48,770 bases of DNA from an uncultured Bacillota bacterium (GTDB lineage Bacteria; Bacillota; Clostridia; Peptostreptococcales; Anaerovoracaceae), in assembly GCA_949284065.1 (NCBI GenBank), contig CASDUO010000011.1:1-48770 (forward strand). The letters are read 5' to 3'. This document shows, in pieces, positions 27,341 to 36,373 of the stretch. The notes beneath the pieces were generated by a model. It did no database searches, was not told the DNA's origin, and was given only the letters and a program-made list of their open reading frames with translations. The position numbers and the translations under genes were made by a program. Position 1 is the stretch's first letter; the number at the start of each line of letters is the position of its first letter.

Positions 27341-28240
27341 ATGGAATATCGCAGTGATTTTGACCGGTATAAGGACATCGTAGAGGAACATCTATACGAT
27401 CTTATACCTGATGTGGATGACAAGAGCATAACGCTTTACGATGCTATGAAATACAGCCTTTCAGCAGGCGGCAAGCGATTGAGACCCAGTTTGCTGCTGG
27501 GAGCCTGTGAATTTTGCGGCGGAGACATAAACGATGCCATACCTTTTGCATGTGCGGCGGAATACATACACACATACTCCCTGATCCACGACGATCTGCC
27601 TGCCATGGATGATGATGATCTGCGCCGGGGAAAGCCTACCAATCATGTCATATACGGCGAGGCCATGGCCATATTGGCAGGAGACGGACTCTTAAGTTCT
27701 GCCTTTGAAGCCATAAACAAAGACATGCTCATGTATATGGATGATGACAAGGCTCTAAAGAAGAGGATCCGTGCCATGTTTGAACTGGCCAAGGGTGCAG
27801 GAGTCAGAGGGATGATAGCCGGCCAGGTGGCTGATATCGAAAATGAGGGAAAATCTTTCTCAAAAGAGATGCTCGAATATATAGATATCAATAAGACCGG
27901 GGCATTGATAATAGGTTCCCTTAGGGCGGGAGCCATGCTGGGCAAAGGGGACGCGGACATGATAAAAAGTCTTACGGAATATGGAGAGAATCTGGGTTTC
28001 ATATATCAGATAACAGATGATCTTTTGGACATAGAGGGGAATGCCGAAGAGATGGGCAAGGCGGCAGGCAAGGATTCACAGGTGCAAAAAGCCACATATC
28101 CGGCCTTGTACGGAGCTGACGGAGCGCGAAAGAAAGTGGAAGAACTGAGCGAGCTGGCAATGGGCAGCATAGCTCAATATTACGACAATGCCGAGTTTTT
28201 TGCCGATGTTTTGGAAAAAGTGAAGAACCGTACCAAATAG
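27341..28240 (+). CDS. ispA: Farnesyl diphosphate synthase (polyprenyl synthetase)
   Basis: This 299-residue short-chain prenyltransferase condenses isopentenyl diphosphate onto allylic diphosphates. The first Asp-rich motif reads DDLPAMDDDDLRRGKPTNH (DDxxxxD), the second YQITDDLLDIEG (DDxxD). GGKRLRPSLLLGACE is the IPP-binding start. Its place after xseAB and before dxs is the usual isoprenoid cluster of Bacillota; together with dxs it links the MEP pathway to carrier-lipid synthesis. Confidence 0.94.
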   Translation: MEYRSDFDRYKDIVEEHLYDLIPDVDDKSITLYDAMKYSLSAGGKRLRPSLLLGACEFCGGDINDAIPFACAAEYIHTYSLIHDDLPAMDDDDLRRGKPTNHVIYGEAMAILAGDGLLSSAFEAINKDMLMYMDDDKALKKRIRAMFELAKGAGVRGMIAGQVADIENEGKSFSKEMLEYIDINKTGALIIGSLRAGAMLGKGDADMIKSLTEYGENLGFIYQITDDLLDIEGNAEEMGKAAGKDSQVQKATYPALYGADGARKKVEELSELAMGSIAQYYDNAEFFADVLEKVKNRTK

Positions 28241-28295
28241 ACGAAGGGCATCGACTACGTGATACAGACATAATTGAAAAGTACAGGATCTGCAG

Positions 28296-30191
28296 ATGAA
28301 ACACAAACTTACGGATTATGATTTCCCAAACGAACTGAAGAACATGAGCCTGGAGGAAATGGAACTCTTATCATATGAGATAAGAGATTTCCTCATAACC
28401 AATATTTCAAAAACAGGCGGCCATCTGGCATCCAATCTCGGAGTGGTGGAATTGAGCCTGGCTCTGCACAGTTATTTTGATACTCCCAAAGATAAGATAA
28501 TATGGGATGTGGGGCATCAGTCATATGTCCACAAAATACTCACAGGAAGGGCAAAAGATTTTCAAGATCTCAGAAAACTGGGAGGCATAAGCGGATTCCC
28601 GAAAAGGAACGAAAGCCCTCATGATGTTTTTGATTCGGGCCACAGCAGCAATTCGATATCCGCTGCCATGGGTTTTGCGAAGGCCCGGGATCTGAAAGGC
28701 GAGGATTACCAGGTCATATCTGTCATAGGGGATGGAGCCCTTACAGGAGGCCCGGCTTTCGAGGGCCTCAATAACCTTGGCGTGTCGCGGACAAAAGTGA
28801 TAGTGGTATTGAACGATAACGGCATGTCGATAAGGCCGAATACAGGAGCGGTCTCATCCCATCTCAACAAGCTGAGGGTGTCAAAAAACTACAACAGGTT
28901 CAAACACGGCTTTGGCAGGGAAGTGCGGGATCTTCCCGTCATGGGCAAACATATATACAACGGTGTCGTGAAGATGAGGGATATCCTGAAATACGCCATT
29001 GTCGACGGTATAATTTTTGAAGAACTGGGTTTCAGATATTTTGGCCCCATAGACGGTCACGACATAAAGGAAATAAAGGAATATCTTGCTATGGCGAAGG
29101 CCTGTGAAGATCCGGCACTGATCCACGTCATCACCCAAAAGGGAAAAGGATATCGCAATGCGGAAATGAGTCCTCACAGTTTCCACGGCATCGGACCTTT
29201 CGATACCATATCCGGAAACAAAATAGGCGGCAAGAGCGTCCCGGACAATTCACGGGTATTCGGCGAAAAGCTCACAGAGATGGCCGAACATGACGAGAGG
29301 ATAGTGGCGGTCCATGCGGCCATGATAGACGGGACCGGGCTTGAGGTTTTCGGTCGTACACATCCCGAGCGCATATTCGACGCCGGGATAGCCGAGGCTC
29401 ATGCTGTTACATTCGCTGCAGGACTGGCCCTTAATGGATACAGACCCTTCGTAGCAGTGTATTCCACATTTTTGCAGAGGGCATATGATCAGATCCTGAT
29501 GGATGTATGTCTGCAGAACCTGCCTGTGGTCTTTGCAGTGGACAGGGCAGGGATAGTAGGTGAAGATGGAGAGACCCATCACGGGAATTTCGACATGTCA
29601 TATTTTTTATCCATGCCCAATCTCACCGTGCTCGCACCTGCAGACGGTAACGAATTGAAACATATGATGGACTATGCCATGACTCTTGACGGACCTTGCG
29701 CCATCAGATATCCAAAGGGATCCTCGGCAAATATATGCGCCGGGACGACCTCTTTTTTCCCGGGCAGCCGCGTCATAAGAGAGGGGAAAGATCTGTCTCT
29801 CTGGGGAGTCGGTTCCATGGCAGCTCACTGTATGGAAGCTGCGGAGATACTTAGCAGCTGGGGTATAGACACCAAGGTGGTAGATCCCAGATTTGTGAAA
29901 CCCATCGATGAGGAAGCTCTCAAAAAAGATCTGAAGAGATTCCCTGTTCTGGTCACTGCAGAAGACAACGCAGTGATAGGAGGTATGGGAGAAAAAATAG
30001 CTTCCTTTGCACAGAAAAACGGTTATGAAGGCAAAGTCATCACTTTGGGATGGCCGGACAGATTCATAGAACACGGATCAAAAACCGACCTTTACAAAAA
30101 ATACGGGCTCGACCCCGGATCTATAGCTCAGAAGGTGAGAGACGGATTCAGGGGAAAAGAAAACTATGATTTTGAAGGAAAAGCGATTTGA
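28296..30191 (+). CDS. dxs: 1-Deoxy-D-xylulose-5-phosphate synthase
   Basis: This 631-residue TPP enzyme joins pyruvate and glyceraldehyde 3-phosphate, the first step of the MEP isoprenoid pathway. Marks: KTGGHLASNLGVVELSLALH, WDVGHQSYVHKILTGR, the TPP motif GDGALTGGPAFEGLNN and the transketolase signature FAVDRAGIVGEDGETHHG. Length is normal. There are 55 bases after ispA without a terminator; its 3' end overlaps tlyA by four bases. Confidence 0.97.
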   Translation: MKHKLTDYDFPNELKNMSLEEMELLSYEIRDFLITNISKTGGHLASNLGVVELSLALHSYFDTPKDKIIWDVGHQSYVHKILTGRAKDFQDLRKLGGISGFPKRNESPHDVFDSGHSSNSISAAMGFAKARDLKGEDYQVISVIGDGALTGGPAFEGLNNLGVSRTKVIVVLNDNGMSIRPNTGAVSSHLNKLRVSKNYNRFKHGFGREVRDLPVMGKHIYNGVVKMRDILKYAIVDGIIFEELGFRYFGPIDGHDIKEIKEYLAMAKACEDPALIHVITQKGKGYRNAEMSPHSFHGIGPFDTISGNKIGGKSVPDNSRVFGEKLTEMAEHDERIVAVHAAMIDGTGLEVFGRTHPERIFDAGIAEAHAVTFAAGLALNGYRPFVAVYSTFLQRAYDQILMDVCLQNLPVVFAVDRAGIVGEDGETHHGNFDMSYFLSMPNLTVLAPADGNELKHMMDYAMTLDGPCAIRYPKGSSANICAGTTSFFPGSRVIREGKDLSLWGVGSMAAHCMEAAEILSSWGIDTKVVDPRFVKPIDEEALKKDLKRFPVLVTAEDNAVIGGMGEKIASFAQKNGYEGKVITLGWPDRFIEHGSKTDLYKKYGLDPGSIAQKVRDGFRGKENYDFEGKAI

Positions 30192-30982
30192 AAGAAAGAC
30201 TTGACATAATACTGACAAAAAAAGGGATGTTCCCGTCCAGAGAGAAAGCAAAAGCATCCATCATGGCAGGTGTCGTGCTTGTGGACGGCGTGATCGTCGA
30301 TAAAGCGGGGACCACAGTCAGCGATGATGCTGTGATCGAGATAAAGTCGAACCCCTGTCCCTATGTGAGCAGGGGAGGTCTTAAATTAGAAAAAGCTCTC
30401 GATGAATTCCATATAGATATAAGAGATGCCGTCACTGTAGACATGGGCGCATCGACGGGAGGCTTCACTGACTGCATGCTCCAAAGAGGCGCAAAGCGAG
30501 TCTACTCCATAGATGTGGGATATGGCCAGCTGGATTATAAATTGAGGACAGACCCCCGCGTCGTGAATATCGAAAAGACGAATATCAGGTATATGGATAC
30601 TGATATGATAAAAGACCCGGCGGATCTGGTCACCATGGATCTGTCATTCATATCCATAAAACTCGTGTTGGCTATTGCTGGAAAGGTCCTCTCACCGGAG
30701 GGCCGTATACTGGCACTTATAAAGCCTCAGTTCGAGGCAGGCAAGGAACAGGTCGGGAAAGGCGGGATCGTCCGTGATAAGAAGATCCATCGACAGGTCA
30801 TAAACGGGATAATAGATTTTGCCTCGACCCTTTCCCTATACCCTGCAGGGATCACTTTTTCTCCTGTGAAGGGCGCCAAAGGGAACATAGAATACCTCCT
30901 GTTGCTGGCGAGAGGACCGCAGGAAACAACGAGCTTAGACACAGAAAAAATCATAAACGATGCTCACGAGGCATTGGATTAG
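30188..30982 (+). CDS. tlyA: TlyA family rRNA methyltransferase / hemolysin-like
   Basis: This 264-residue protein has an N-terminal S4 RNA-binding domain (RLDIILTKKGMFPSREKAKASI) followed by an FtsJ-like SAM methyltransferase with DMGASTGGFTDCMLQRGAK and DLSFISIKL. TlyA of mycobacteria 2'-O-methylates 16S and 23S rRNA; related clostridial proteins are assumed to act similarly. The start is TTG, overlapping the dxs stop. The genes argR and recN, often next in Bacillota, are absent here. Confidence 0.92.
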   Translation: MKERLDIILTKKGMFPSREKAKASIMAGVVLVDGVIVDKAGTTVSDDAVIEIKSNPCPYVSRGGLKLEKALDEFHIDIRDAVTVDMGASTGGFTDCMLQRGAKRVYSIDVGYGQLDYKLRTDPRVVNIEKTNIRYMDTDMIKDPADLVTMDLSFISIKLVLAIAGKVLSPEGRILALIKPQFEAGKEQVGKGGIVRDKKIHRQVINGIIDFASTLSLYPAGITFSPVKGAKGNIEYLLLLARGPQETTSLDTEKIINDAHEALD

Positions 30983-31013
30983 ATAGAAAAGATCACGAAA
31001 GGAACAAGTCACA

Positions 31014-32207
31014 ATGAAATTATCTGAAAGAATTTTGTCAATGGAACATTCCCCTATAGAGAAATATTATGTTTACGCCAACAGGGCCAAGCATGCAGGC
31101 CGAAAGGTATATCATCTCAATATCGGACAGCCTGACATAAAGACACCGCCTCAGTTCATGAAAGCCATCAAGGCGTTCGAAAACGATGTGCTGGCCTATG
31201 CGCCTTCGGAGGGAAGCTTTGACCTTATAGATTCGGTACGGAGGTATTACAAGAGGTTCGACGTAGAACTTTCCCGTCACAACGTGATAATCACCCATGG
31301 CGGCAGCGAAGCTTTGACGTTCGCTTTCCAAACCATACTCGACCCGGGAGATGAGGTGATCACGCCTGAACCCTATTATACGAATTATGCGGTGTTTGTC
31401 GGGATGACGGGAGCCCGTCTGGTACCCATAGAGACCACAGCCGAAGAAGGATACCGCTATGCTGACAGGAAAAGGATAGAAAGGCTCATAACTCCCAAAA
31501 CGAAAGCTCTGCTCATATGCAATCCGGGGAATCCCACAGGGACTGTCCTTGCACGAAGCGAGATGAGGATGATATGCGACCTGGCGAAGGAACACGACTT
31601 TTTTATCATAGCTGATGAGGTGTACAGGGAATTTGCATACGATGAAGACAAAGCCATAAGCTTCGGGGAATTCGATGATGTGTCCGACAGGGTCATAATA
31701 ACTGACAGCGTCTCAAAAAGATTCAGCGCCTGCGGAGCGAGGATAGGGACCATGGTGACCCGTAACGACGATATTTACGAAAACACCATGAAGCTGGCTC
31801 AGGCGAGACTGTGCTGTCCTACATTGGATCAGATCGGAGCCAGGACATTGTATGATCTGCCAGAGGACTTCTTCGATGAGATCAAGGAAGAGTATAAGAA
31901 CAGGAGAGACGCGGCGTATAAAGCCCTTTCATCCATAAAAGGGATAGTATGCAAAAAACCCAAAGGTGCCTTTTACATAACATGTAAACTGCCTGTAGAA
32001 GACACCGATGATTTTCTCGTCTGGATGCTTACGGAATTTGAAGATAGGGGCGAGACTGCCATGTTCGCTCCGGTGGACAATTTCTATATCTCATCCTCCA
32101 AAGGAAAGAATGAGATCAGGATAGCATATATACTGAATGAAAAGGATCTGCTGAGGGGTATAGAACTTATTGAAAAGGGATTGAATGAGTACAGGAGAAG
32201 GAAATAA
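31014..32207 (+). CDS. Pyridoxal-phosphate class I aminotransferase
   Basis: This 397-residue fold-type I enzyme resembles aspartate/aromatic aminotransferases. NIGQPDIKTPPQF is near the N-terminus, the PLP-binding lysine is in DSVSKRFSACGARIG, and CNPGNPTGTVL precedes it. The amino acid substrate cannot be told from sequence. Its stop is directly followed by the mutS ATG with no gap, so translation is coupled. Confidence 0.88.
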   Translation: MKLSERILSMEHSPIEKYYVYANRAKHAGRKVYHLNIGQPDIKTPPQFMKAIKAFENDVLAYAPSEGSFDLIDSVRRYYKRFDVELSRHNVIITHGGSEALTFAFQTILDPGDEVITPEPYYTNYAVFVGMTGARLVPIETTAEEGYRYADRKRIERLITPKTKALLICNPGNPTGTVLARSEMRMICDLAKEHDFFIIADEVYREFAYDEDKAISFGEFDDVSDRVIITDSVSKRFSACGARIGTMVTRNDDIYENTMKLAQARLCCPTLDQIGARTLYDLPEDFFDEIKEEYKNRRDAAYKALSSIKGIVCKKPKGAFYITCKLPVEDTDDFLVWMLTEFEDRGETAMFAPVDNFYISSSKGKNEIRIAYILNEKDLLRGIELIEKGLNEYRRRK

Positions 32208-34676
32208 ATGGCTTTATCACCTATGATGCAGCAATATATGGAAATCAAGGAGACCTGCAGGGATTGTATTTTATTCTTCAGGTTAGGGGATTTTTATGAG
32301 ATGTTTTTTGATGATGCCATTGAAGCCTCACGGGAACTGGATCTTACCCTTACGGGAAAAAACTGCGGTCTGGAGGAGCGGGCGCCTATGTGCGGAGTAC
32401 CTTATCACTCTGCTGAAGGGTATATAGGCAAGCTGGTCGCCAAGGGGTATAAGGTAGCCATATGCGAGCAGACAGAAGATCCCGCCGCTTCAAAGTCTAT
32501 AGTAAAAAGGGAGATCGTCAGGATAGTTACCCCCGGTACGGCCACCGGAGACACTATACTGTCAGAAAAGGAAAACAACTATCTGGCCTCTGTGTACTGC
32601 GGAAAGAACAGCGAGATAGGGTTTTCCTACTGCGACATATCCACAGGGGAGCTCAATCTGACTGAGCTCCCGGGAGACGGAGCCTTTGAAGGGCTCCTGA
32701 ACGAACTTGCACGTATAGGTCCTAAGGAGCTGCTTATCAACGAAAGGTTTGCAGACACGGCAGATATGGCCGCCATCAAAAATGTTACAGACGCATTCAT
32801 AAATATCCTTGAAAATTCGAAATACACAGATGTAGGTTCAAGGAGAGCCATAGGACGGCAGTTTTCGGCAGAGTCCCTTACATCATTAGGACTTGAGGAA
32901 GGATCCCCCGGAACTTTTGCCCTGGGAGCGCAGATAGAATATCTGCTCAACACACAGAAACAGAGCATGGCCCATATGGACAAAGTCAATGTGTATAACA
33001 TACACGGAAGGATGACTTTAGACAAGGCGACCATAAGAAATCTGGAACTGACAGAGACCATTTTCGGTAAGAAGACTGTAGGATCCCTTTTGGGAGTATT
33101 GGACAAGACCAATACGGCAATGGGAGGAAGAAAAATCAAAAAATGGCTGAAGGAGCCTTTAAGAGATCCTGAGGAGATCTGCGAAAGGCTGGATGCGGTA
33201 GAGACTCTCGTTACTGATGAGATAGGACGGAACAACCTGCGGGAATCCCTGAAGGCCATATATGACTTTGAAAGACTCATAGGAAAAGTGTCCTGCGGCA
33301 GTGCCAACGGCAGAGACATGGTGGCTCTGAAAAATTCACTTTTTGTATTACCTGAGATCAAACTGGATCTGAAAGACAGCCACGATGCCTTCCTGAGAGC
33401 CATAGCAGACAGGATCCATGACTTCGGATCCTTATATGAGGAAATAGATAAAGCGATAGTGGATGATCCTCCCTTTACGGTCAAAGAGGGAGGGTTGATC
33501 AAGAAAGGATATTCCCATCAGCTGGACAGCCTCAAAGAATCCATCTCCGACTCCAAAAACTGGATAGTAGAACTTGAGGAAAATGAAAGAAAAAGGACAG
33601 GGATAAAAAACCTCAAGGTGGGATTCAACAAGGTTTTCGGATATTACATAGAGGTGAGCAAATCCAATCTTTCCATGATACCAGACGACTATATAAGGAA
33701 ACAGACTCTGGTCAACGGGGAACGTTTTGTAACACCGCAGTTGAAGGAGACAGAAGATAAGGTCCTCAATGCCGAGACCACCATAAATAGGATGGAGTAT
33801 GAGATCTTCACCGGATTGAGGGAATATATAAAAAACCATATAGTAGCCATACAGGAAACATCTGCAGCTATATCGGATCTGGATGTCATAGCTTCATTCG
33901 CTCATGTGAGCGACAGGTATGATTACGTGAAACCCCATATCGATAAAAGCGATGAGATCATAATAACAAAGGGCAGGCATCCCGTGATAGAACAGACTCT
34001 GGATGACGGCATATTCGTAGCGAACGACACTTATATGGACAGGAACGATGCCTCGATGCTTTTGATAACCGGCCCCAATATGTCGGGAAAATCCACATAT
34101 ATGCGTCAGACCGCCCTCATAGTCCTCATGGCCCAGGCAGGATGTTTCGTGCCCTGTGAAAGGGCAAAAATCGGAGTAGTGGACAGGATATTCACGCGGA
34201 TAGGCGCTTCGGACAACCTGTCCAGGGGTGAAAGCACCTTTTATGTCGAAATGAGCGAGCTGGCCCATATATTGAATTCCGCCACAGGCTCCAGCCTGGT
34301 CATACTCGATGAGATCGGCAGGGGTACAAGCACTTATGACGGACTTTCCATAGCCTGGGCGGTAACGGAATATCTGACGGCGCCGGAGCGTAAGACACGC
34401 ACCATGTTCGCTTCCCATTACCACGAACTCACCGATCTTGAGGGCAGACTTTCGGGATTCAAAAATCTCAACGTCAATGTTATCGAGGAAAACGGCGAGG
34501 TGGTATTTCTCCACAGGATCACCGAAGGCAGCGCCAGCAAAAGCTACGGCATACAAGTTGCTAGGCTGGCAGGGGTGCCCAAAGAACTTTTGAACAGCGC
34601 CCAGGAAAAGCTGGAGGAACTGGAAGAAAGGCAGAAAAGAGCCAATATAACAGAAGACCAGCTGTCTCTGTTCTGA
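32208..34676 (+). CDS. mutS: DNA mismatch repair protein MutS
   Basis: This 822-residue ATPase recognises mismatches. The mismatch-binding Phe-x-Glu lies in FFRLGDFYEMFFDDA near residue 35; the C-terminal ATPase has GPNMSGKSTYMRQ (Walker A), the LSRGESTFYVEMSE signature, DEIGRGTSTYDG (Walker B) and FASHYHELTDLE. The start abuts the aminotransferase stop and has AGGAGAAGG upstream. mutL lies one gene downstream. Confidence 0.97.
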   Translation: MALSPMMQQYMEIKETCRDCILFFRLGDFYEMFFDDAIEASRELDLTLTGKNCGLEERAPMCGVPYHSAEGYIGKLVAKGYKVAICEQTEDPAASKSIVKREIVRIVTPGTATGDTILSEKENNYLASVYCGKNSEIGFSYCDISTGELNLTELPGDGAFEGLLNELARIGPKELLINERFADTADMAAIKNVTDAFINILENSKYTDVGSRRAIGRQFSAESLTSLGLEEGSPGTFALGAQIEYLLNTQKQSMAHMDKVNVYNIHGRMTLDKATIRNLELTETIFGKKTVGSLLGVLDKTNTAMGGRKIKKWLKEPLRDPEEICERLDAVETLVTDEIGRNNLRESLKAIYDFERLIGKVSCGSANGRDMVALKNSLFVLPEIKLDLKDSHDAFLRAIADRIHDFGSLYEEIDKAIVDDPPFTVKEGGLIKKGYSHQLDSLKESISDSKNWIVELEENERKRTGIKNLKVGFNKVFGYYIEVSKSNLSMIPDDYIRKQTLVNGERFVTPQLKETEDKVLNAETTINRMEYEIFTGLREYIKNHIVAIQETSAAISDLDVIASFAHVSDRYDYVKPHIDKSDEIIITKGRHPVIEQTLDDGIFVANDTYMDRNDASMLLITGPNMSGKSTYMRQTALIVLMAQAGCFVPCERAKIGVVDRIFTRIGASDNLSRGESTFYVEMSELAHILNSATGSSLVILDEIGRGTSTYDGLSIAWAVTEYLTAPERKTRTMFASHYHELTDLEGRLSGFKNLNVNVIEENGEVVFLHRITEGSASKSYGIQVARLAGVPKELLNSAQEKLEELEERQKRANITEDQLSLF

Positions 34677-34722
34677 AATATCAAAGGCATATATAAAATC
34701 AATGAAGAGAGAAGGACAATAC

Positions 34723-36372
34723 ATGGAATCTAAACCTGATGTAAAAGGTAAGATAAATATCGATGCGATGAAGGATCTGGTCCACAAAAAATGGATGCCT
34801 GTTTTCATATCTTTTCTCATGGTATCTTTCATATTTTCTGAAATAGGTTACAGCAGCGTCAAGGGGAGCATAGGCGATCCGGCAACCGATCCCTTGACAA
34901 ACTACCCGGTTGCTGAGAAAAACAGAAGCACATGTCATCTCTCCGGCGATGCTGGCGAGGGTGAAACAGTCGGTATAGAGACTCCCGACAGGCCCGGGTC
35001 ACTTGACATATCCATAAACGATCGTGGTGAGATCGATATATCCTGGGAAGCCGTTCCCGATCTTGACGGGAAGCCTGTAGCTTACCGCGTTTACAGATAT
35101 TCCGTGGAAAATGTCGTCCGCGGCACCAAGGATGATGATGTCACCTTGGTTTACGATGGGAGGGACACAGCCTGTACCGACAATGACGACGACACATGGA
35201 TCAACGGCAACAGATATAGATACTATGTTATATCTTATGCTACTGTTACAGATCCTGACACCGGAGAAGAAATGGAATCCGTTTCTCCGGAACGTTATTC
35301 CGAGGGAGGGGATGGTTTTCTCGGAGACGATAAAGGGATAGTATATCTTTCTCCCGAAAGCATATATGTCCATTATGATTTCCTTACTGCCAATGTTGGA
35401 ACAAAGAGAGTGTTGAGAGTCAATTTCAAAATGACTGACAGAGTCAGGTACGCAAATGTGGATGTGCCCGGATATTGGACATCGACAGACCCTTCCGTTG
35501 CCACCATAGATCAGAGTGGAGCCGTAAGAGCGGTGGCCCCGGGTAAGTGTGAAATGATATTCCGGGCCCTGGACGGCAAGACCGCATCCTGCGAGATAAC
35601 CGTGCCGGAGGAAGATACCGTTGCAGGGAGCACATATATCAACTACGGACGCAACCATACCCATCATGAGCAGATCCTCGGCCTCAAAAGAGTGGTGAAG
35701 GGCAATAAGCACAGATTGAACGGGCAGGTGGTATCCCAATATAAATTGAAAAAGGTGTCGGTGAAATTCTACAAAAGCAACGGCAAGCTTGAGCGATCCT
35801 ATTCCCGTTCTGCAGGAGGGCAGACTTTTTCTTTGCAAAAGTACGCCAACTATATGCCTTTCGACAAGCTTTCGTACGGTGATAAAACGGTGCGCGTCTA
35901 TGTGACCAACAGTCTGGGTACTGCCAAAGTATACGAAGATGATTTTACCGTGGCCAAACGGGTGAGCAAAAAGAACTGGGGAAAAGCCGTGGCCAATTTG
36001 GCCCAGACAAGGCTGGGAGATCCCTACAGCATGGGAAAGAGAGGATACCTTTCATATACGGACTGCAGTTATCTGGTGATATGGTCATATGCCAACGCGA
36101 TCGATAAATATATGCCGGCCACAGCGGCAGAACAATACAGATATTGTGTGAACAACGGAAAGAAGCTCAAGTACTCTCAATTGCAACCCGGGGATCTGAT
36201 TTTTTACGGAGGCCCTGAGAACAACGGAAGGTATAAAAAAATAAACCACGTTGAGATATATCTGGGGGAGGATCAGACTGTGGGAGCTATATATGCAGGT
36301 GTCACCAGAAGGAACATAGTAAGGGCTTCCGATACCGATAGCAAGTTATATTACGGAAGGCCATATAAGTAA
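34723..36372 (+). CDS. NlpC/P60 cell-wall hydrolase with Ig-like domains
   Basis: This 549-residue protein has an N-terminal membrane anchor or uncleaved signal (WMPVFISFLMVSFIFSEIGY), then a fibronectin-III-like part (DISWEAVPDLDGKPVAYRVYRY), a Big_2-like domain (WTSTDPSVATIDQSGAVRAVAPG) and a C-terminal NlpC/P60 domain. The catalytic Cys is in TDCSYLVIWS and the His in KINHVEIYLG. It likely cuts peptidoglycan stem peptides outside the cell. I chose the ATG at 34723, behind GAGAAGGAC; the ATG at 34702 has no ribosome site. It is sandwiched between mutS and mutL. Confidence 0.82.
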   Translation: MESKPDVKGKINIDAMKDLVHKKWMPVFISFLMVSFIFSEIGYSSVKGSIGDPATDPLTNYPVAEKNRSTCHLSGDAGEGETVGIETPDRPGSLDISINDRGEIDISWEAVPDLDGKPVAYRVYRYSVENVVRGTKDDDVTLVYDGRDTACTDNDDDTWINGNRYRYYVISYATVTDPDTGEEMESVSPERYSEGGDGFLGDDKGIVYLSPESIYVHYDFLTANVGTKRVLRVNFKMTDRVRYANVDVPGYWTSTDPSVATIDQSGAVRAVAPGKCEMIFRALDGKTASCEITVPEEDTVAGSTYINYGRNHTHHEQILGLKRVVKGNKHRLNGQVVSQYKLKKVSVKFYKSNGKLERSYSRSAGGQTFSLQKYANYMPFDKLSYGDKTVRVYVTNSLGTAKVYEDDFTVAKRVSKKNWGKAVANLAQTRLGDPYSMGKRGYLSYTDCSYLVIWSYANAIDKYMPATAAEQYRYCVNNGKKLKYSQLQPGDLIFYGGPENNGRYKKINHVEIYLGEDQTVGAIYAGVTRRNIVRASDTDSKLYYGRPYK

Positions 36373-36373
36373 A